64,000 nucleotides of DNA from assembly GCF_027158205.1 (NCBI RefSeq), contig NZ_JAPVLU010000017.1, positions 62,001-126,000 of the forward strand. Direction: 5' to 3'. This DNA comes from Streptomyces sp. H39-S7. GTDB taxonomy: Bacteria; Actinomycetota; Actinomycetes; Streptomycetales; Streptomycetaceae. Below the pieces are notes generated by a model. It saw nothing but the letters and a program-made list of their open reading frames with translations. It ran no database searches and was not told the DNA's origin. The position numbers and the translations under genes were made by a program. Positions 41,578 to 50,807 of the stretch are shown here, one piece after another. Each line of letters opens with the position of its first letter. Within the stretch, counting starts at the first letter, position 1.

Positions 41578-42429
41578 ATGGCCCACCGGACGTTCATCAC
41601 GGCTCGCCAGCGCCGCCTGGGGGCGGAACTGCGCCGCATGCGGGAGCACGCGGGGTTCGCCATCCAGGAGGCGGCGGACCTCATGGGCGTCACCCGTTCG
41701 CACATCACCAACATGGAACTGGCCCGCTTCGGCGTCAGTGAAGACCGTCTGCGCGCCCTCGCCGCCAACTACACCTGCGCGGATGGCGCCTACGTCGACG
41801 CGCTGGTCACTATGGCAGCCGAACGCAAGCCGGGTTGGTGGGAGGACTATCGCGGCATCCTGCCTGCGGGAGCACTGGACCTGGCGGAACTTGAGCACTG
41901 CGCATCAGCGCTCCAGGTGGTGCAGATCATGCACGTGCCGGGATTGCTGCAGACCGAGGAGTACGCACGAGCGGTCCTGCGTGAAGCGGTCCCCACCCGA
42001 TCACCGGCAGAACTTCGCCGTACCCTCGCGCACCGATTGCGGCGACGCGAGATCCTGGACCGCGACGCTTCTCCCGGGTGCGCCTTCCTCATCCATGAAG
42101 CGGCGCTGCGCATGCGGTTCGGAGATCAACACGTTCTCCGAGCGCAGCTCGCAGCCCTCCTTGAAGCCTCCGAGCGGAAGAACATCACTGTCCGCGTCAT
42201 CCCCTTCGAGGCGGGAGGCTTCCACATCGCCGGACTCACGGTCACCTATGCCTCCGGCGCGGTCCCACAACTGGACACGGTGCAACTCGACACCGCACAC
42301 AAGGCGCTCTTTCTGGAGGCGGAGACTCAACTGGAGAATCACCGAGCGATTCTCCAGCGCACCGAGGAAGCGGCCCTGCCCGCCGGGGACTCGCGTGATT
42401 TCATTCGCAGCATCGCCCACCACATGTGA
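41578..42429 (+). CDS. WhiJ-like XRE regulator (HTH plus DUF5753)
   Basis: This 283-residue protein has an N-terminal helix-turn-helix (LRRMREHAGFAIQEAADLMGVTRSHITNME) and a DUF5753 domain with WWEDYRGILP, IMHVPGLLQTEEYARAVL, FLIHEAALRMRFGD and VIPFEAGGFHIAGLTVTYA. It is a second WhiJ-type regulator in this window, about 40% alike by eye to the first in overall layout. GAGGAAGGGG precedes the ATG at 41578; the frame is open further upstream but without conserved sequence. The DUF397 gene follows after 10 bp. Confidence 0.88.
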   Translation: MAHRTFITARQRRLGAELRRMREHAGFAIQEAADLMGVTRSHITNMELARFGVSEDRLRALAANYTCADGAYVDALVTMAAERKPGWWEDYRGILPAGALDLAELEHCASALQVVQIMHVPGLLQTEEYARAVLREAVPTRSPAELRRTLAHRLRRREILDRDASPGCAFLIHEAALRMRFGDQHVLRAQLAALLEASERKNITVRVIPFEAGGFHIAGLTVTYASGAVPQLDTVQLDTAHKALFLEAETQLENHRAILQRTEEAALPAGDSRDFIRSIAHHM

Positions 42430-42439
42430 AGGCAAGCAA

Positions 42440-42640
42440 ATGACGTCCAGGATAATTTGGCAGAAGTCCTCCTACTCCGGCTCGGGAGACGAGAACGCGT
42501 GCGTCGAACTCGCGGTCGTCGGCGGAACGATCCGCCTGCGCGAGAGCGACGAACCCGAGGCCGTCCTCACCACCACCCCGGCCCAGCTCGAGGCCTTCCT
42601 CCGAGGCGTACGAGCCGGCCGGTTCGACCACCTCGCCTAG
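42440..42640 (+). CDS. DUF397 small protein, partner of WhiJ-like regulator
   Basis: This 66-residue DUF397 protein reads IIWQKSSYSGSGDENACVELAV at the start, IRLRESDEPEAVLTTTPAQLEAFLRGVRAG in the middle and ends in RFDHLA, all typical. It starts 10 bp after the WhiJ-like gene and is certainly co-transcribed. It is longer in its central part than the copy at 22199 and has different charged residues, in keeping with pair-specific recognition of its own regulator. Confidence 0.88.
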   Translation: MTSRIIWQKSSYSGSGDENACVELAVVGGTIRLRESDEPEAVLTTTPAQLEAFLRGVRAGRFDHLA

Positions 42641-42649
42641 GTCCGGCCG

Positions 42650-42985
42650 ATGGGGATCGAACTGCAGCTGCACTCCGAGCGGCCCGGCGCGCGCAAGCGC
42701 GCGGCCGGCGCCACCCTGCTCCGCGAGTCCCACCAGCACGGTGAAGCCCTGGCGCAGGCGCTGGCCACGCTGGAGCTGGACCCTTCCGGCAAGCTCTGCT
42801 GGATCGATCCGTACGGCGACATCCTGTTCAATGAACAGGAAGCGCAACTGGTCCGCGGAGAAGCTGCCGCGCTGGCCCAGCGCTGCACCGACGAGCGGCA
42901 GAAAGCCGCCCTGTTCGACCTCGCGGCCCTCCTCGACGAGTGCGCGGCGACGCCGGGCAGCTACGTGTGGTGCGCGGGCGACTAG
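42650..42985 (+). CDS. Hypothetical protein
   Basis: This 111-residue soluble protein follows the DUF397 gene by 9 bp in the same direction. It is acidic and helix-rich, with a Trp-containing segment (KLCWIDPYGDILFNEQEAQL) and a closing SYVWCAGD. I recognise no family with confidence. Codon use (G or C at most third positions) and the tight spacing support a real gene. It may be a third member of the regulator module or an unrelated passenger. Confidence 0.6.
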   Translation: MGIELQLHSERPGARKRAAGATLLRESHQHGEALAQALATLELDPSGKLCWIDPYGDILFNEQEAQLVRGEAAALAQRCTDERQKAALFDLAALLDECAATPGSYVWCAGD

Positions 42986-43122
42986 CCTCCGCACGCCGGC
43001 GCCGCGCGCCCGCGGTAACTAGCCGGTTGCGCGCACATGCCTCGTGCATCCGCCGCACGCTCTCTAAGCTGACCGCCGGGGGGATCCGGATTTCGGCCAG
43101 CGACACGAGGAGAACCGGTCAC

Positions 43123-44037
43123 ATGGGCTGGACTGCGAACGACATCCCCGACCAGACCGGACGCATCGCCGTGGTGACGGGCGCCAACAGCGGTATCGGG
43201 TACTGCGCCGCGAAGGAGCTGGCGCGGCACGGCGCGCTGGTGGTCATGGCGTGCCGCAGTGAGGAGCGCGGGCAGGCCGCGGCGGATCGGTTGGTGGCCG
43301 AGGTGCCGCAGGCGCGGGCGGTGTTCCAGCGGCTGGACCTGGGCGATCTGAGCTCCGTGCGGGCCTTCGCGGACGAGTTCGACGGCGACCGGCTCGACCT
43401 GCTGGTGAACAACGCGGGCGTGATGGCGCTGCCGTACACGCAGACCGCCGACGGGTTCGAGACGCAGTTCGGTGTCAACCACCTCGGGCACTTCGCCCTG
43501 ACGGGGCTGCTGATGCCGCGGCTGCTCGCGACACCCGGGGCCCGGGTCGTCACCGTCTCCAGCGGGATGCACGCGGTCGCCAACGTGGACCTGGGGGACC
43601 TGAACAGCGAGCGCCGCTACCGGCGCTGGATCGCCTACGGCCGCTCCAAGAGCGCCAATCTGCTGTTCATCCACGAGCTGGCGCGGCAGTTGGAGGCGAC
43701 GGACGTGGACCTCGTGGCCGCCGCCGCGCACCCCGGCTACGCCGAAACCAATCTCCAGACGGCGGGCGCCAAGCTGGAGGGCCGCAAGCGCGCCGAACGC
43801 GTCATCCACCTGGGCAACCGGATCGTCGGCCAGTCGCCCGAGGCGGGCGCGCTGCCCACGCTCTACGCGGCCACCGCGCCGGACGTGGCCCCCGACTCGT
43901 TCACCGGCCCCCGGTTCCTGGGCTGGCGCGGCACGCCCAGCGGCTCCTGGCGCGCCTCCTGGACCAAGGACGACCGGGCGGGCGAAATGCTGTGGACGGC
44001 GTCCGAGCAACTGACGGGCGTCAGCTACAAGTTCTGA
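43123..44037 (+). CDS. Short-chain dehydrogenase/reductase
   Basis: This 304-residue SDR has the NAD(P)-binding motif VTGANSGIG (residues 19-27), NNAGVM near residue 90, catalytic Ser in VTVSSGMHA and the YxxxK pair in AYGRSKSAN. The extended C-terminus and QFGVNHLGHFALTGLL place it with the retinol-dehydrogenase/WWOX-like group of oxidoreductases; NADP(H) preference is likely from CRSEERGQ after the second strand. CGAGGAGAA precedes the ATG. It stands alone; the substrate is unknown. Confidence 0.9.
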   Translation: MGWTANDIPDQTGRIAVVTGANSGIGYCAAKELARHGALVVMACRSEERGQAAADRLVAEVPQARAVFQRLDLGDLSSVRAFADEFDGDRLDLLVNNAGVMALPYTQTADGFETQFGVNHLGHFALTGLLMPRLLATPGARVVTVSSGMHAVANVDLGDLNSERRYRRWIAYGRSKSANLLFIHELARQLEATDVDLVAAAAHPGYAETNLQTAGAKLEGRKRAERVIHLGNRIVGQSPEAGALPTLYAATAPDVAPDSFTGPRFLGWRGTPSGSWRASWTKDDRAGEMLWTASEQLTGVSYKF

Positions 44038-44050
44038 CCACCGGACGACG

Positions 44051-44863
44051 CTACGCGCCGTACAGCCGCTCCAGTACCCGCGCCACCCCGTCGTCGTTGT
44101 TCGTGGCCGCCCGCAGCGGCGTCGCGGCCAGGACGTCGGGGTGCGCGTTGCCCATCGCGTAGCCCGCTCCGGCCCAGGTCAGGGTGGACAGGTCGTTCGG
44201 CATGTCTCCGAAGGAGACGACTTCGGAGGCGCCGATCCCGCGGGCCGCGCACCACAGGGCGAGCGCGCCGGCCTTCGTCACGCCGGGCGAGCTGATCTCC
44301 AGCATGCCGGAGCCGCCCGAGTGCGTGACCTCGACGTCGGCGAGCGCGGCGTCGTGAGCCGCCGTCATCATCACGTCCGCGTGGTGCCGCTCGGAGTGCA
44401 CGAGGAGCTTGACGATGTCCTCGTCCGACTCCCACAGCTCGGCCGCGGTCTCCACGATCACTTCCTGGAAGTCCTTCTTGCCGAAGTCCCGCTCACTGAT
44501 CAGGCGGTGTCCGGTCTCCAGGGCGAGCGTCGAGCCGGGCAGCGCCGCGACGAGCACCTCCGCGGCCTTGCGCGCGACGGACACCGGCATCCGCCGCGCG
44601 TCGAGGAGCTGCCGGCTGGGGACGTCGTAGACGATCGCGCCGTTGCAGCAGATCGCGGTCCCCTGGTGGCCCGCGCCCTCGGCGATGGAGTCCACGTAGC
44701 GCGGCGGCCGCGCCGTCACGAAGACGACCTCGGCGCCCGTCGCCTCCACCATCCGCAGCGCCCGCCGGGTCCGCTCCGAGACCGTTCCGTCGCTGCGCAG
44801 CAGCGTGCCGTCGAGGTCGGTGGCCACCAGTCGGGGAGGGGTCCGGAAGGGAGTAGCAGTCAT
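44051..44863 (-). CDS. HAD-superfamily (Cof-type) hydrolase
   Basis: This 270-residue phosphatase has the HAD motif I VATDLDGTLL (nucleophile Asp16, acid Asp18), motif II VFVTARPPR, the Lys in SPGVTKAGALALW and motif IV VVSFGDMPNDLSTL. The central cap belongs to the Cof type, which acts on sugar phosphates, FMN or other small phosphates. The ATG at 44863 replaces a longer open frame. It converges with the SDR gene and lies downstream of ppdK, separated from it by a strong terminator. Confidence 0.9.
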   Translation of the reverse strand: MTATPFRTPPRLVATDLDGTLLRSDGTVSERTRRALRMVEATGAEVVFVTARPPRYVDSIAEGAGHQGTAICCNGAIVYDVPSRQLLDARRMPVSVARKAAEVLVAALPGSTLALETGHRLISERDFGKKDFQEVIVETAAELWESDEDIVKLLVHSERHHADVMMTAAHDAALADVEVTHSGGSGMLEISSPGVTKAGALALWCAARGIGASEVVSFGDMPNDLSTLTWAGAGYAMGNAHPDVLAATPLRAATNNDDGVARVLERLYGA

Positions 44864-44946
44864 GTTCGGATCATGGCAGATACGCCGGATAAGTATGGAG
44901 ACGGGAGGTGGAGCCAGGGCGACCTGCGGTGAAACGACCCAAAGGA

Positions 44947-44979
44947 GGGGGCGGCGTCTCCGCACGAGACGCCGCCCCC
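44947..44979 (-). terminator. Terminator downstream of ppdK
   Basis: GGGGGCGGCGTCTC and GAGACGCCGCCCCC form a perfect 14-bp stem with a 5-nt loop, 30 bp after the ppdK stop codon on the minus strand. It should end ppdK transcription before the HAD gene. Confidence 0.8.
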
Positions 44980-45008
44980 GGTGAGGGTGGAGAGATGGTT
45001 CTAGGGGG

Positions 45009-47720
45009 TCACCGGCTGTCGTTGCCGGTCGGGGCCGCCGCCGCGCGGCCCGCTTCGAGGCGGGCGACGGGGATGCGGAACGGGGAGCAGGAGACGTAGT
45101 CGAGTCCGACCTCGTGGAAGAAGTGGACGGACTCGGGGTCGCCGCCGTGCTCGCCGCAGACGCCGAGCTTGAGGCCGGGGCGCGCCGCGCGGCCGGCTTC
45201 GCAGGCGGAGCGGATGAGGGCGCCGACGCCGTCCCGGTCGATGGTCTCGAACGGGGAGACGCCGAAGATGCCCTTCTCCAGGTAGGCGGTGAAGAACGAC
45301 GCTTCCACGTCGTCGCGGGAGAAGCCCCACACCGTCTGCGTCAGGTCGTTGGTGCCGAAGGAGAAGAACTCCGCGGCCTCCGCGATCTGGCCCGCGGTCA
45401 GCGCGGCGCGCGGCAGTTCGATCATCGTGCCGAGCGTCAGCTTGAGGTTTATGCCGGTGGCGGCCTCCACCTCGGCAATGACCTTCTCGGCCTCCTCGCG
45501 GACGATCTCCAGCTCCTGGACGGTGCCCACGAGCGGGATCATGATCTCCGGACGCGGGTCGCCCTTCATGTCCTTGCGGTGCGCGGCGGCTTCGGCGATC
45601 GCCCGTACCTGCATGGAGAACAGACCGGGGATGACGAGGCCGAGGCGCACACCGCGCAGGCCGAGCATCGGGTTCTGCTCGTGCAGTTTGTGGACGGCCT
45701 GCAGCAGCCGCAGGTCGTTCTCGTTGGCGTCCTTGCGGGACTCCGCGAGCGCGACGCGCACCGACAGCTCGGTGATGTCCGGCAGGAACTCGTGCAGCGG
45801 CGGGTCGAGGAGCCGCACCGTCACCGGCAGGCCGTCCATCGACTCGAAGAGCTCGATGAAGTCGGCCTTCTGCAGCGGCAGCAAGGCACCCAGTGCCTCG
45901 TCGCGCTCGCTGTCGGTGTCGGCGAGGATCAGCCGCTCGACCAGCTCGCGCCGCTCGCCGAGGAACATGTGCTCGGTACGGCACAGGCCGATGCCCTGGG
46001 CGCCGAAGCGCCGCGCGCGGTTGGCGTCCTCGGCGTTGTCGGCGTTGGCCCGTACCCGCAGGCGGCGGACGCGGTCGGCGTAGGCCATGATCCGGTGGAC
46101 GGCCTGGACGAGCTCGTCGGCGTCGTCGGCGCCCGCGTGCATCCGGCCCTCGAAGTACTCGACGACCGGGGACGGGACGACGGGCACCTCACCGAGGTAG
46201 ACCTTGCCGGAGGAGCCGTCGATGGAGACGACGTCGCCCTCCTCGATGACGATCCCGCCCGGGGCGGTCATCCGGCGCCGCTTGGTGTCGACCTCCAGCT
46301 CCTCGGCGCCGCACACACAGGTCTTGCCCATGCCGCGGGCGACGACGGCGGCGTGCGAGGTCTTGCCGCCGCGCGAGGTCAGGATGCCCTCGGCGGCGAT
46401 CATGCCGTTGAGGTCGTCCGGGTTGGTCTCGCGGCGGATCAGGATGACCTTCTCGCCGGAGCGCGACCACTTGACGGCGGTGTACGAGTCGAAGACGGCC
46501 TTGCCGACGGCCGCGCCCGGGGAGGCGGCGATGCCCCAGCCGAGCCGCTTGCTCGACGCGGCCTCCTCGAAGCGCGGGAACATCAGCTGCGCGAGCTGCG
46601 CCCCGTTGACCCGCTGCAGCGCCTCTGCCTCGTCGATCAGGCCCTGGTCGACGAGCTGGGTGGCGATCCGGAAGGCGGCCGCCGCCGTGCGCTTGCCGAC
46701 GCGGGTCTGCAGCATCCACAGGTGGCCGCGCTCGATGGTGAACTCGATGTCGCACAGGTCCTTGTAGTGCGTCTCGAGGGTTTCCATAATCTGCATGAGC
46801 TGGTCGTACGAGGCCTTGTCGAGGCCTTCGAGATCGGCGAGCGGCACGGTGTTGCGGATGCCCGCGACGACGTCCTCGCCCTGCGCGTTCTGCAGGTAGT
46901 CGCCGTAGACGCCCTGGTGGCCGGTGGCCGGGTCCCGGGTGAAGGCGACGCCGGTGCCCGAGTCGGGGCCGAGGTTGCCGAAGACCATGGAGCAGATGTT
47001 GACGGCCGTGCCGAGGTCGCCCGGGATGCGCTCCTGGCGGCGGTAGAGCTTGGCGCGGTCGGTGTTCCACGATTCGAAGACCGCGCGCACGGCGAGGTCC
47101 ATCTGCTCGCGCGGCTCCTGCGGGAACTCGCGGCCGGCCTCCTTGAGCACGATGGCCTTGAACGACTCCACGATCTGCTGGAGGTCGGCCGCGTCGAGGC
47201 CGAGGTCGCTCTCGGCGCCCTTGGCGCGCTTGACCTCGTCGAGGGCCTCCTCGAAGAGCTCGCCGTCGACGCCCATGACGGTCTTGCCGAACATCTGCAG
47301 CAGTCGGCGGTAGGAGTCCCACGCGAAGCGCTCGTCCCCGGCCTGGGCGGCGAGCCCGGCCACGGAGGCGTCGGAGAGGCCGATGTTCAGGACCGTGTCC
47401 ATCATGCCGGGCATGGAGAACTTGGCGCCGGACCGCACCGAGACCAGCAGCGGGTCGTCCGGCTGCCCGAGCTTCTTGCCCATCTTCTGCTCGAGGACGT
47501 CGAGGTGCGCACTCACCTCGTCGCGAAGCTCCGCCGGTTCGTCGCCGGAGTCCAGGTAGACCTTGCACGCCTCGGTCGTGATGACGAAGCCCGGAGGGAC
47601 GGGCAGACCGAGGTTGGTCATCTCGGCGAGGTTCGCACCTTTCCCGCCGAGCAGGTCTTTGAGTTCCTTGTTGCCCTCAGTGAAGTCGTAGACGAACTTC
47701 TGCGATACCTGTTCCGACAC
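45009..47720 (-). CDS. ppdK: Pyruvate, phosphate dikinase
   Basis: This 903-residue enzyme interconverts pyruvate, ATP and Pi with PEP, AMP and PPi. The N-terminal ATP-grasp domain begins GGKGANLAEMTNLGLPVPPGF, the swivelling domain carries the phospho-histidine in TSRGGKTSHAAVVARGMGK, and the C-terminal TIM barrel ends with LKLGVCGEHGGDPES, which holds the catalytic cysteine. Length is typical. The start GTG/ATG lies after GAGGAG. In Streptomyces it feeds PEP for gluconeogenesis or glycolytic recycling. It is monocistronic, with its own terminator and a long upstream region. Confidence 0.97.
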   Translation of the reverse strand: MSEQVSQKFVYDFTEGNKELKDLLGGKGANLAEMTNLGLPVPPGFVITTEACKVYLDSGDEPAELRDEVSAHLDVLEQKMGKKLGQPDDPLLVSVRSGAKFSMPGMMDTVLNIGLSDASVAGLAAQAGDERFAWDSYRRLLQMFGKTVMGVDGELFEEALDEVKRAKGAESDLGLDAADLQQIVESFKAIVLKEAGREFPQEPREQMDLAVRAVFESWNTDRAKLYRRQERIPGDLGTAVNICSMVFGNLGPDSGTGVAFTRDPATGHQGVYGDYLQNAQGEDVVAGIRNTVPLADLEGLDKASYDQLMQIMETLETHYKDLCDIEFTIERGHLWMLQTRVGKRTAAAAFRIATQLVDQGLIDEAEALQRVNGAQLAQLMFPRFEEAASSKRLGWGIAASPGAAVGKAVFDSYTAVKWSRSGEKVILIRRETNPDDLNGMIAAEGILTSRGGKTSHAAVVARGMGKTCVCGAEELEVDTKRRRMTAPGGIVIEEGDVVSIDGSSGKVYLGEVPVVPSPVVEYFEGRMHAGADDADELVQAVHRIMAYADRVRRLRVRANADNAEDANRARRFGAQGIGLCRTEHMFLGERRELVERLILADTDSERDEALGALLPLQKADFIELFESMDGLPVTVRLLDPPLHEFLPDITELSVRVALAESRKDANENDLRLLQAVHKLHEQNPMLGLRGVRLGLVIPGLFSMQVRAIAEAAAHRKDMKGDPRPEIMIPLVGTVQELEIVREEAEKVIAEVEAATGINLKLTLGTMIELPRAALTAGQIAEAAEFFSFGTNDLTQTVWGFSRDDVEASFFTAYLEKGIFGVSPFETIDRDGVGALIRSACEAGRAARPGLKLGVCGEHGGDPESVHFFHEVGLDYVSCSPFRIPVARLEAGRAAAAPTGNDSR

Positions 47721-48140
47721 GGGACTCGACTCCTCGTGAGGTCCCCCCGGACAGGGTCTGGGGGAGGGATGCCCTGACGGGCCGGAGCGTACCCATTCCC
47801 AAGGCTTTGCAGTACGTCCATCACCACATCAGACGGCCGTAACCACCCGTCTGCCACTAGATCGAAAGTAACGCGCCTGAGTGGCCCGCCGCCGATTCCG
47901 TTCACTAGTCGAACCGACGACCGCGCAGCGTGCCGCGATCACGGATCCGAACTCACTCTGCGTGAGAAATCGTTGATCAAGTGGAGGAACCGAGGTGGCA
48001 CTGAGTGCCATCCCTTGGAGAGGTGCAAGCAGCGCCTCGCGCTCATCTGAGCGCAACCCCCATCAAACGTGGCGTGAATCACGCGGTCGCGAGGACCTCG
48101 TCGGACGCCCGATCTCACCTTTCGGACATCCGACGAAGAG
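47721..48140. other. 420-bp upstream region of ppdK
   Basis: No convincing gene is present between ppdK and dusB. It holds a dispersed-repeat copy (47739-47770), an inverted repeat CTCAC-N5-GTGAG (47952-47966) and a perfect 15-bp palindrome TGGCACTGAGTGCCA with one central base (47996-48010). A GTG after GGAGGAA at 47995 opens a plus-strand frame, but its codon pattern and continuation antisense to dusB make a real gene unlikely. The ppdK promoter must lie here. Confidence 0.5.
47739..47770. repeat. Dispersed GC-rich repeat before ppdK
   Basis: The core CCCCCGGACAGGG-TCTGGGGGAGG followed by GATG matches the element inside narB (18037-18071) with few changes. CCCCC and GGGGG can form a hairpin in the ppdK leader, 19-50 bp before the start codon. 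Confidence 0.6.
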
Positions 48141-49283
48141 TCAGCCGCCCGACGTGTCCAGCTCGGCTTCCGGGCTGACGGCGGCGCAGTCGTACGGGTC
48201 GTTCAGCCAGCCGTCCGGGAGCACGACACGGTTGTTGCCGGCGGTGCGTCCGCGCGGGCCCTCGGCGCCCTCGGGCCAGGCCTGGCCGAGGTCGACCGCG
48301 GCCAGGTGTTCGTCCAGTTCGGCGAGCGAGGAGGAAACGGCCAGGCTGCGGCGCAGCTGGGAGCCGACCGAGAAGCCCTTGGTGTACCAGGCGACGTGCT
48401 TGCGGAAGTCGATCACGCCGCGCGCCTCGTCGCCGATCCACTCGCCGAGCAGCTCGGCGTGGCGGCGCATGACGACGGCGACCTCCCGGAAGGTCGGCCG
48501 CGCCTGGGCGTTGCCGCCCTCCATCGCGCTGACCAGGTCGCCGAAGATCCAGGGGCGGCCGAGGCAGCCGCGGCCGACCACGACGCCGTCGGCGCCGGTC
48601 TCGCGCATCATGCGCAGGGCGTCGTCGGCGCGCCAGATGTCGCCGTTGCCGAGCACCGGGATCTCCGGGACGTGCTCCTTGAGGCGGGCGATGGCGTCCC
48701 AGTCGGCGGTGCCGCCGTAGTGCTGGGCGGCGGTGCGGCCGTGCAGGGCGACCGCGGTGATGCCCTCCTCGACGGCGATCCGGCCCGCGTCGAGGTACGT
48801 CAGGTGGTCGTCGTCGATGCCCTTGCGCATCTTGATCGTGACCGGCAGGGCGCCCGCGTTGCCGACCGCCTCGCGCAGGATCGAGCGCAGCAGGTTCCGC
48901 TTGTACGGGAGGGCCGAGCCGCCGCCCTTGCGGGTCACCTTGGGCACCGGGCAGCCGAAGTTGAGGTCGATGTGGTCGGCCAGGCCCTCGTCCGCGATCA
49001 TGCGGACGGCCTTGCCGACGGTCACCGGGTCGACGCCGTAGAGCTGGATGGAGCGCGGCTTCTCGGTCGCGTCGAAGCGGATCAGCCGCAGCGTCTTGGA
49101 GTCCCGCTCGACCAGCGCGCGGGTGGTGATCATCTCGCTGACGAACAGCCCCTTGCCGCCGGAGAACTCACGGCACAGCGTGCGGAAGGGCGCGTTGGTG
49201 ATGCCGGCCATGGGGGCGAGCACCACGGGCGGCCACACGGTGTGCGGGCCGATCTGGAGTGGCATGGTGGCGTCAGCGGTCAT
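48141..49283 (-). CDS. dusB: tRNA-dihydrouridine synthase
   Basis: This 380-residue flavoenzyme reduces uridines in tRNA D-loops. The FMN-binding TIM barrel starts with VLAPMAGITNAPFRTLCREF; SIQLYGVDP, HIDLNFGCPVPKVTRKGGGSAL (catalytic Cys in NFGCP), VTIKMRKGID, ALHGRTAAQHY and VVVGRGCLGRPWIF follow. The C-terminal helical domain includes FRKHVAWYTKGF. ATG 49283 is chosen since the frame upstream is not conserved. It is transcribed away from an MFS exporter gene across a 105-bp divergent space. Confidence 0.94.
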   Translation of the reverse strand: MTADATMPLQIGPHTVWPPVVLAPMAGITNAPFRTLCREFSGGKGLFVSEMITTRALVERDSKTLRLIRFDATEKPRSIQLYGVDPVTVGKAVRMIADEGLADHIDLNFGCPVPKVTRKGGGSALPYKRNLLRSILREAVGNAGALPVTIKMRKGIDDDHLTYLDAGRIAVEEGITAVALHGRTAAQHYGGTADWDAIARLKEHVPEIPVLGNGDIWRADDALRMMRETGADGVVVGRGCLGRPWIFGDLVSAMEGGNAQARPTFREVAVVMRRHAELLGEWIGDEARGVIDFRKHVAWYTKGFSVGSQLRRSLAVSSSLAELDEHLAAVDLGQAWPEGAEGPRGRTAGNNRVVLPDGWLNDPYDCAAVSPEAELDTSGG

Positions 49284-49388
49284 GGCCCCATTGTCGCGTA
49301 CGCCGGACGGGGATGTGGATGTACCGTTCACGCATCTGTGTGCCCTTGACCACGAGGCCGGAGAACGGCTGATCCCTGGAGGTCCGAC

Positions 49389-50807
49389 GTGCCGGAACTG
49401 AGCTCCCGGCGGCGCATGCTCGTGCTGGCGATCTGCTGCATGAGCCTGCTCATGGTCAGCCTCGACAACACCATCCTCAACGTGGCACTGCCCTCCATGC
49501 AGAAGGAGCTGCACGCCTCGGTCGCCGGGCTGCAGTGGACGATCGACGCGTACACGCTGGTGCTGGCCTCGCTGCTGATGCTCGCCGGCTCGACGGCCGA
49601 CCGGATCGGCCGCCGCCGGGTCTTCCAGACCGGGTTGGTGCTGTTCACCGCGGGCTCGGTGCTCTGCAGCCTCGCGCCGAGCCTCAACTGGCTGATCGCC
49701 TTCCGCATGGTGCAGGCGGTCGGCGGCTCGATGCTCAACCCCGTCGCGATGTCGATCATCACCAACACCTTCACCGAGCCACGCGAGCGCGCCCGTGCGA
49801 TCGGGGTGTGGGGCGGCGTCGTCGGCGTCAGCATGGCGGCCGGCCCGGTGCTCGGCGGGCTGCTCGTCCAGACCGTCGGCTGGCGCTCCATCTTCTGGAT
49901 CAACCTCCCGGTCGGGCTGCTCGCCCTCGTCCTGACCGCCCGCTACGTTCCCGAATCGCGCGCCGCCAAGGCGCGCCGGGTGGACCCGGTCGGCCAGCTC
50001 TTCGTCATCGCCCTGCTCGGCTCGCTCACGTACGCGATCATCGAGGCGCCGGCCGCGGGCTGGACGTCGGCGCTGATCCTCGGCTGCCTGGCGGTCGCGA
50101 TCGGCTCGCTCGCCGGGCTGCTGACCTACGAGCGGCGCCGGGTGGACCCGCTGATCGAGCTCGGCTTCTTCCGCAGCGCGCCCTTCAGCGGCGCCACGGT
50201 CATAGCGGTGAGCGCCTTCGCGGCGCTCGGCGGCTTCCTCTTCCTCAACACCCTGTACCTGCAGAACACCCGCGGGCTCTCCGCCCTCGACGCCGGGCTC
50301 TACATGCTGCCCATGGCCGTCATGTGCCTGGTCTTCGCCCCGCTGTCCGGGCGGCTGGTCGCCAACCGGGGACCGCGGCTGTCGCTGGTGCTCGCGGGCA
50401 CCGCGATGACGATCAGCGGCGTGCTGTTCGCGGCGCTGGACGCCGAGTCCTCCAACACGCTGCTCTTCACCTCGTACGTGATCTTCGGCATCGGGTTCGG
50501 TCTGGTCAACGCGCCGATCACCAACACCGCCGTGTCCGGGATGCCGCGGTCGCAGGCCGGGGTGGCCGCGGCCGTCGCCTCCACCAGCCGCCAGGTCGGG
50601 CAGTCGCTCGGGGTCGCCGTGATCGGCGCCGCCGTCGCCGCGGAGCTGCACACCGCGGCCTGGTGGATCATCGCGGGCTGCGGCGCGCTCGTCCTGCTCC
50701 TCGGCGCGCTCACCACCGGCCGCTGGGCGGCCGGGACCGCGGAACGGGCCGCGGAGCGGCTGCGGGAACCCGCGGCCAGGCCCGCCGGGGCGCTGGCGAA
50801 GAACTGA
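49389..50807 (+). CDS. MFS exporter, DHA2 (14-helix) type
   Basis: This 472-residue drug:proton antiporter has motif D LVSLDNTILNVALP in the first helix, motif A GSTADRIGRRRVFQTGLVLF in loop 2-3, motif B RMVQAVGGSMLNP and motif C GPVLGGLLVQTVGW. These define the DHA2 family (EmrB/QacA), which exports drugs or secondary metabolites. GGAGG lies 7 bp before the GTG start. Its end converges with an XRE regulator gene. No ligand can be predicted. Confidence 0.92.
   Translation: MPELSSRRRMLVLAICCMSLLMVSLDNTILNVALPSMQKELHASVAGLQWTIDAYTLVLASLLMLAGSTADRIGRRRVFQTGLVLFTAGSVLCSLAPSLNWLIAFRMVQAVGGSMLNPVAMSIITNTFTEPRERARAIGVWGGVVGVSMAAGPVLGGLLVQTVGWRSIFWINLPVGLLALVLTARYVPESRAAKARRVDPVGQLFVIALLGSLTYAIIEAPAAGWTSALILGCLAVAIGSLAGLLTYERRRVDPLIELGFFRSAPFSGATVIAVSAFAALGGFLFLNTLYLQNTRGLSALDAGLYMLPMAVMCLVFAPLSGRLVANRGPRLSLVLAGTAMTISGVLFAALDAESSNTLLFTSYVIFGIGFGLVNAPITNTAVSGMPRSQAGVAAAVASTSRQVGQSLGVAVIGAAVAAELHTAAWWIIAGCGALVLLLGALTTGRWAAGTAERAAERLREPAARPAGALAKN

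Noticed and set aside
45114-47777. Long plus-strand open frame opposite ppdK
   Set aside because: Antisense shadow of ppdK; low-complexity Val/Leu/Gly/Asp translation.
47995-48180. Small plus-strand gene or leader peptide after GGAGGAA
   Set aside because: The frame runs into antisense of dusB, has mixed third-position composition and no recognisable product.
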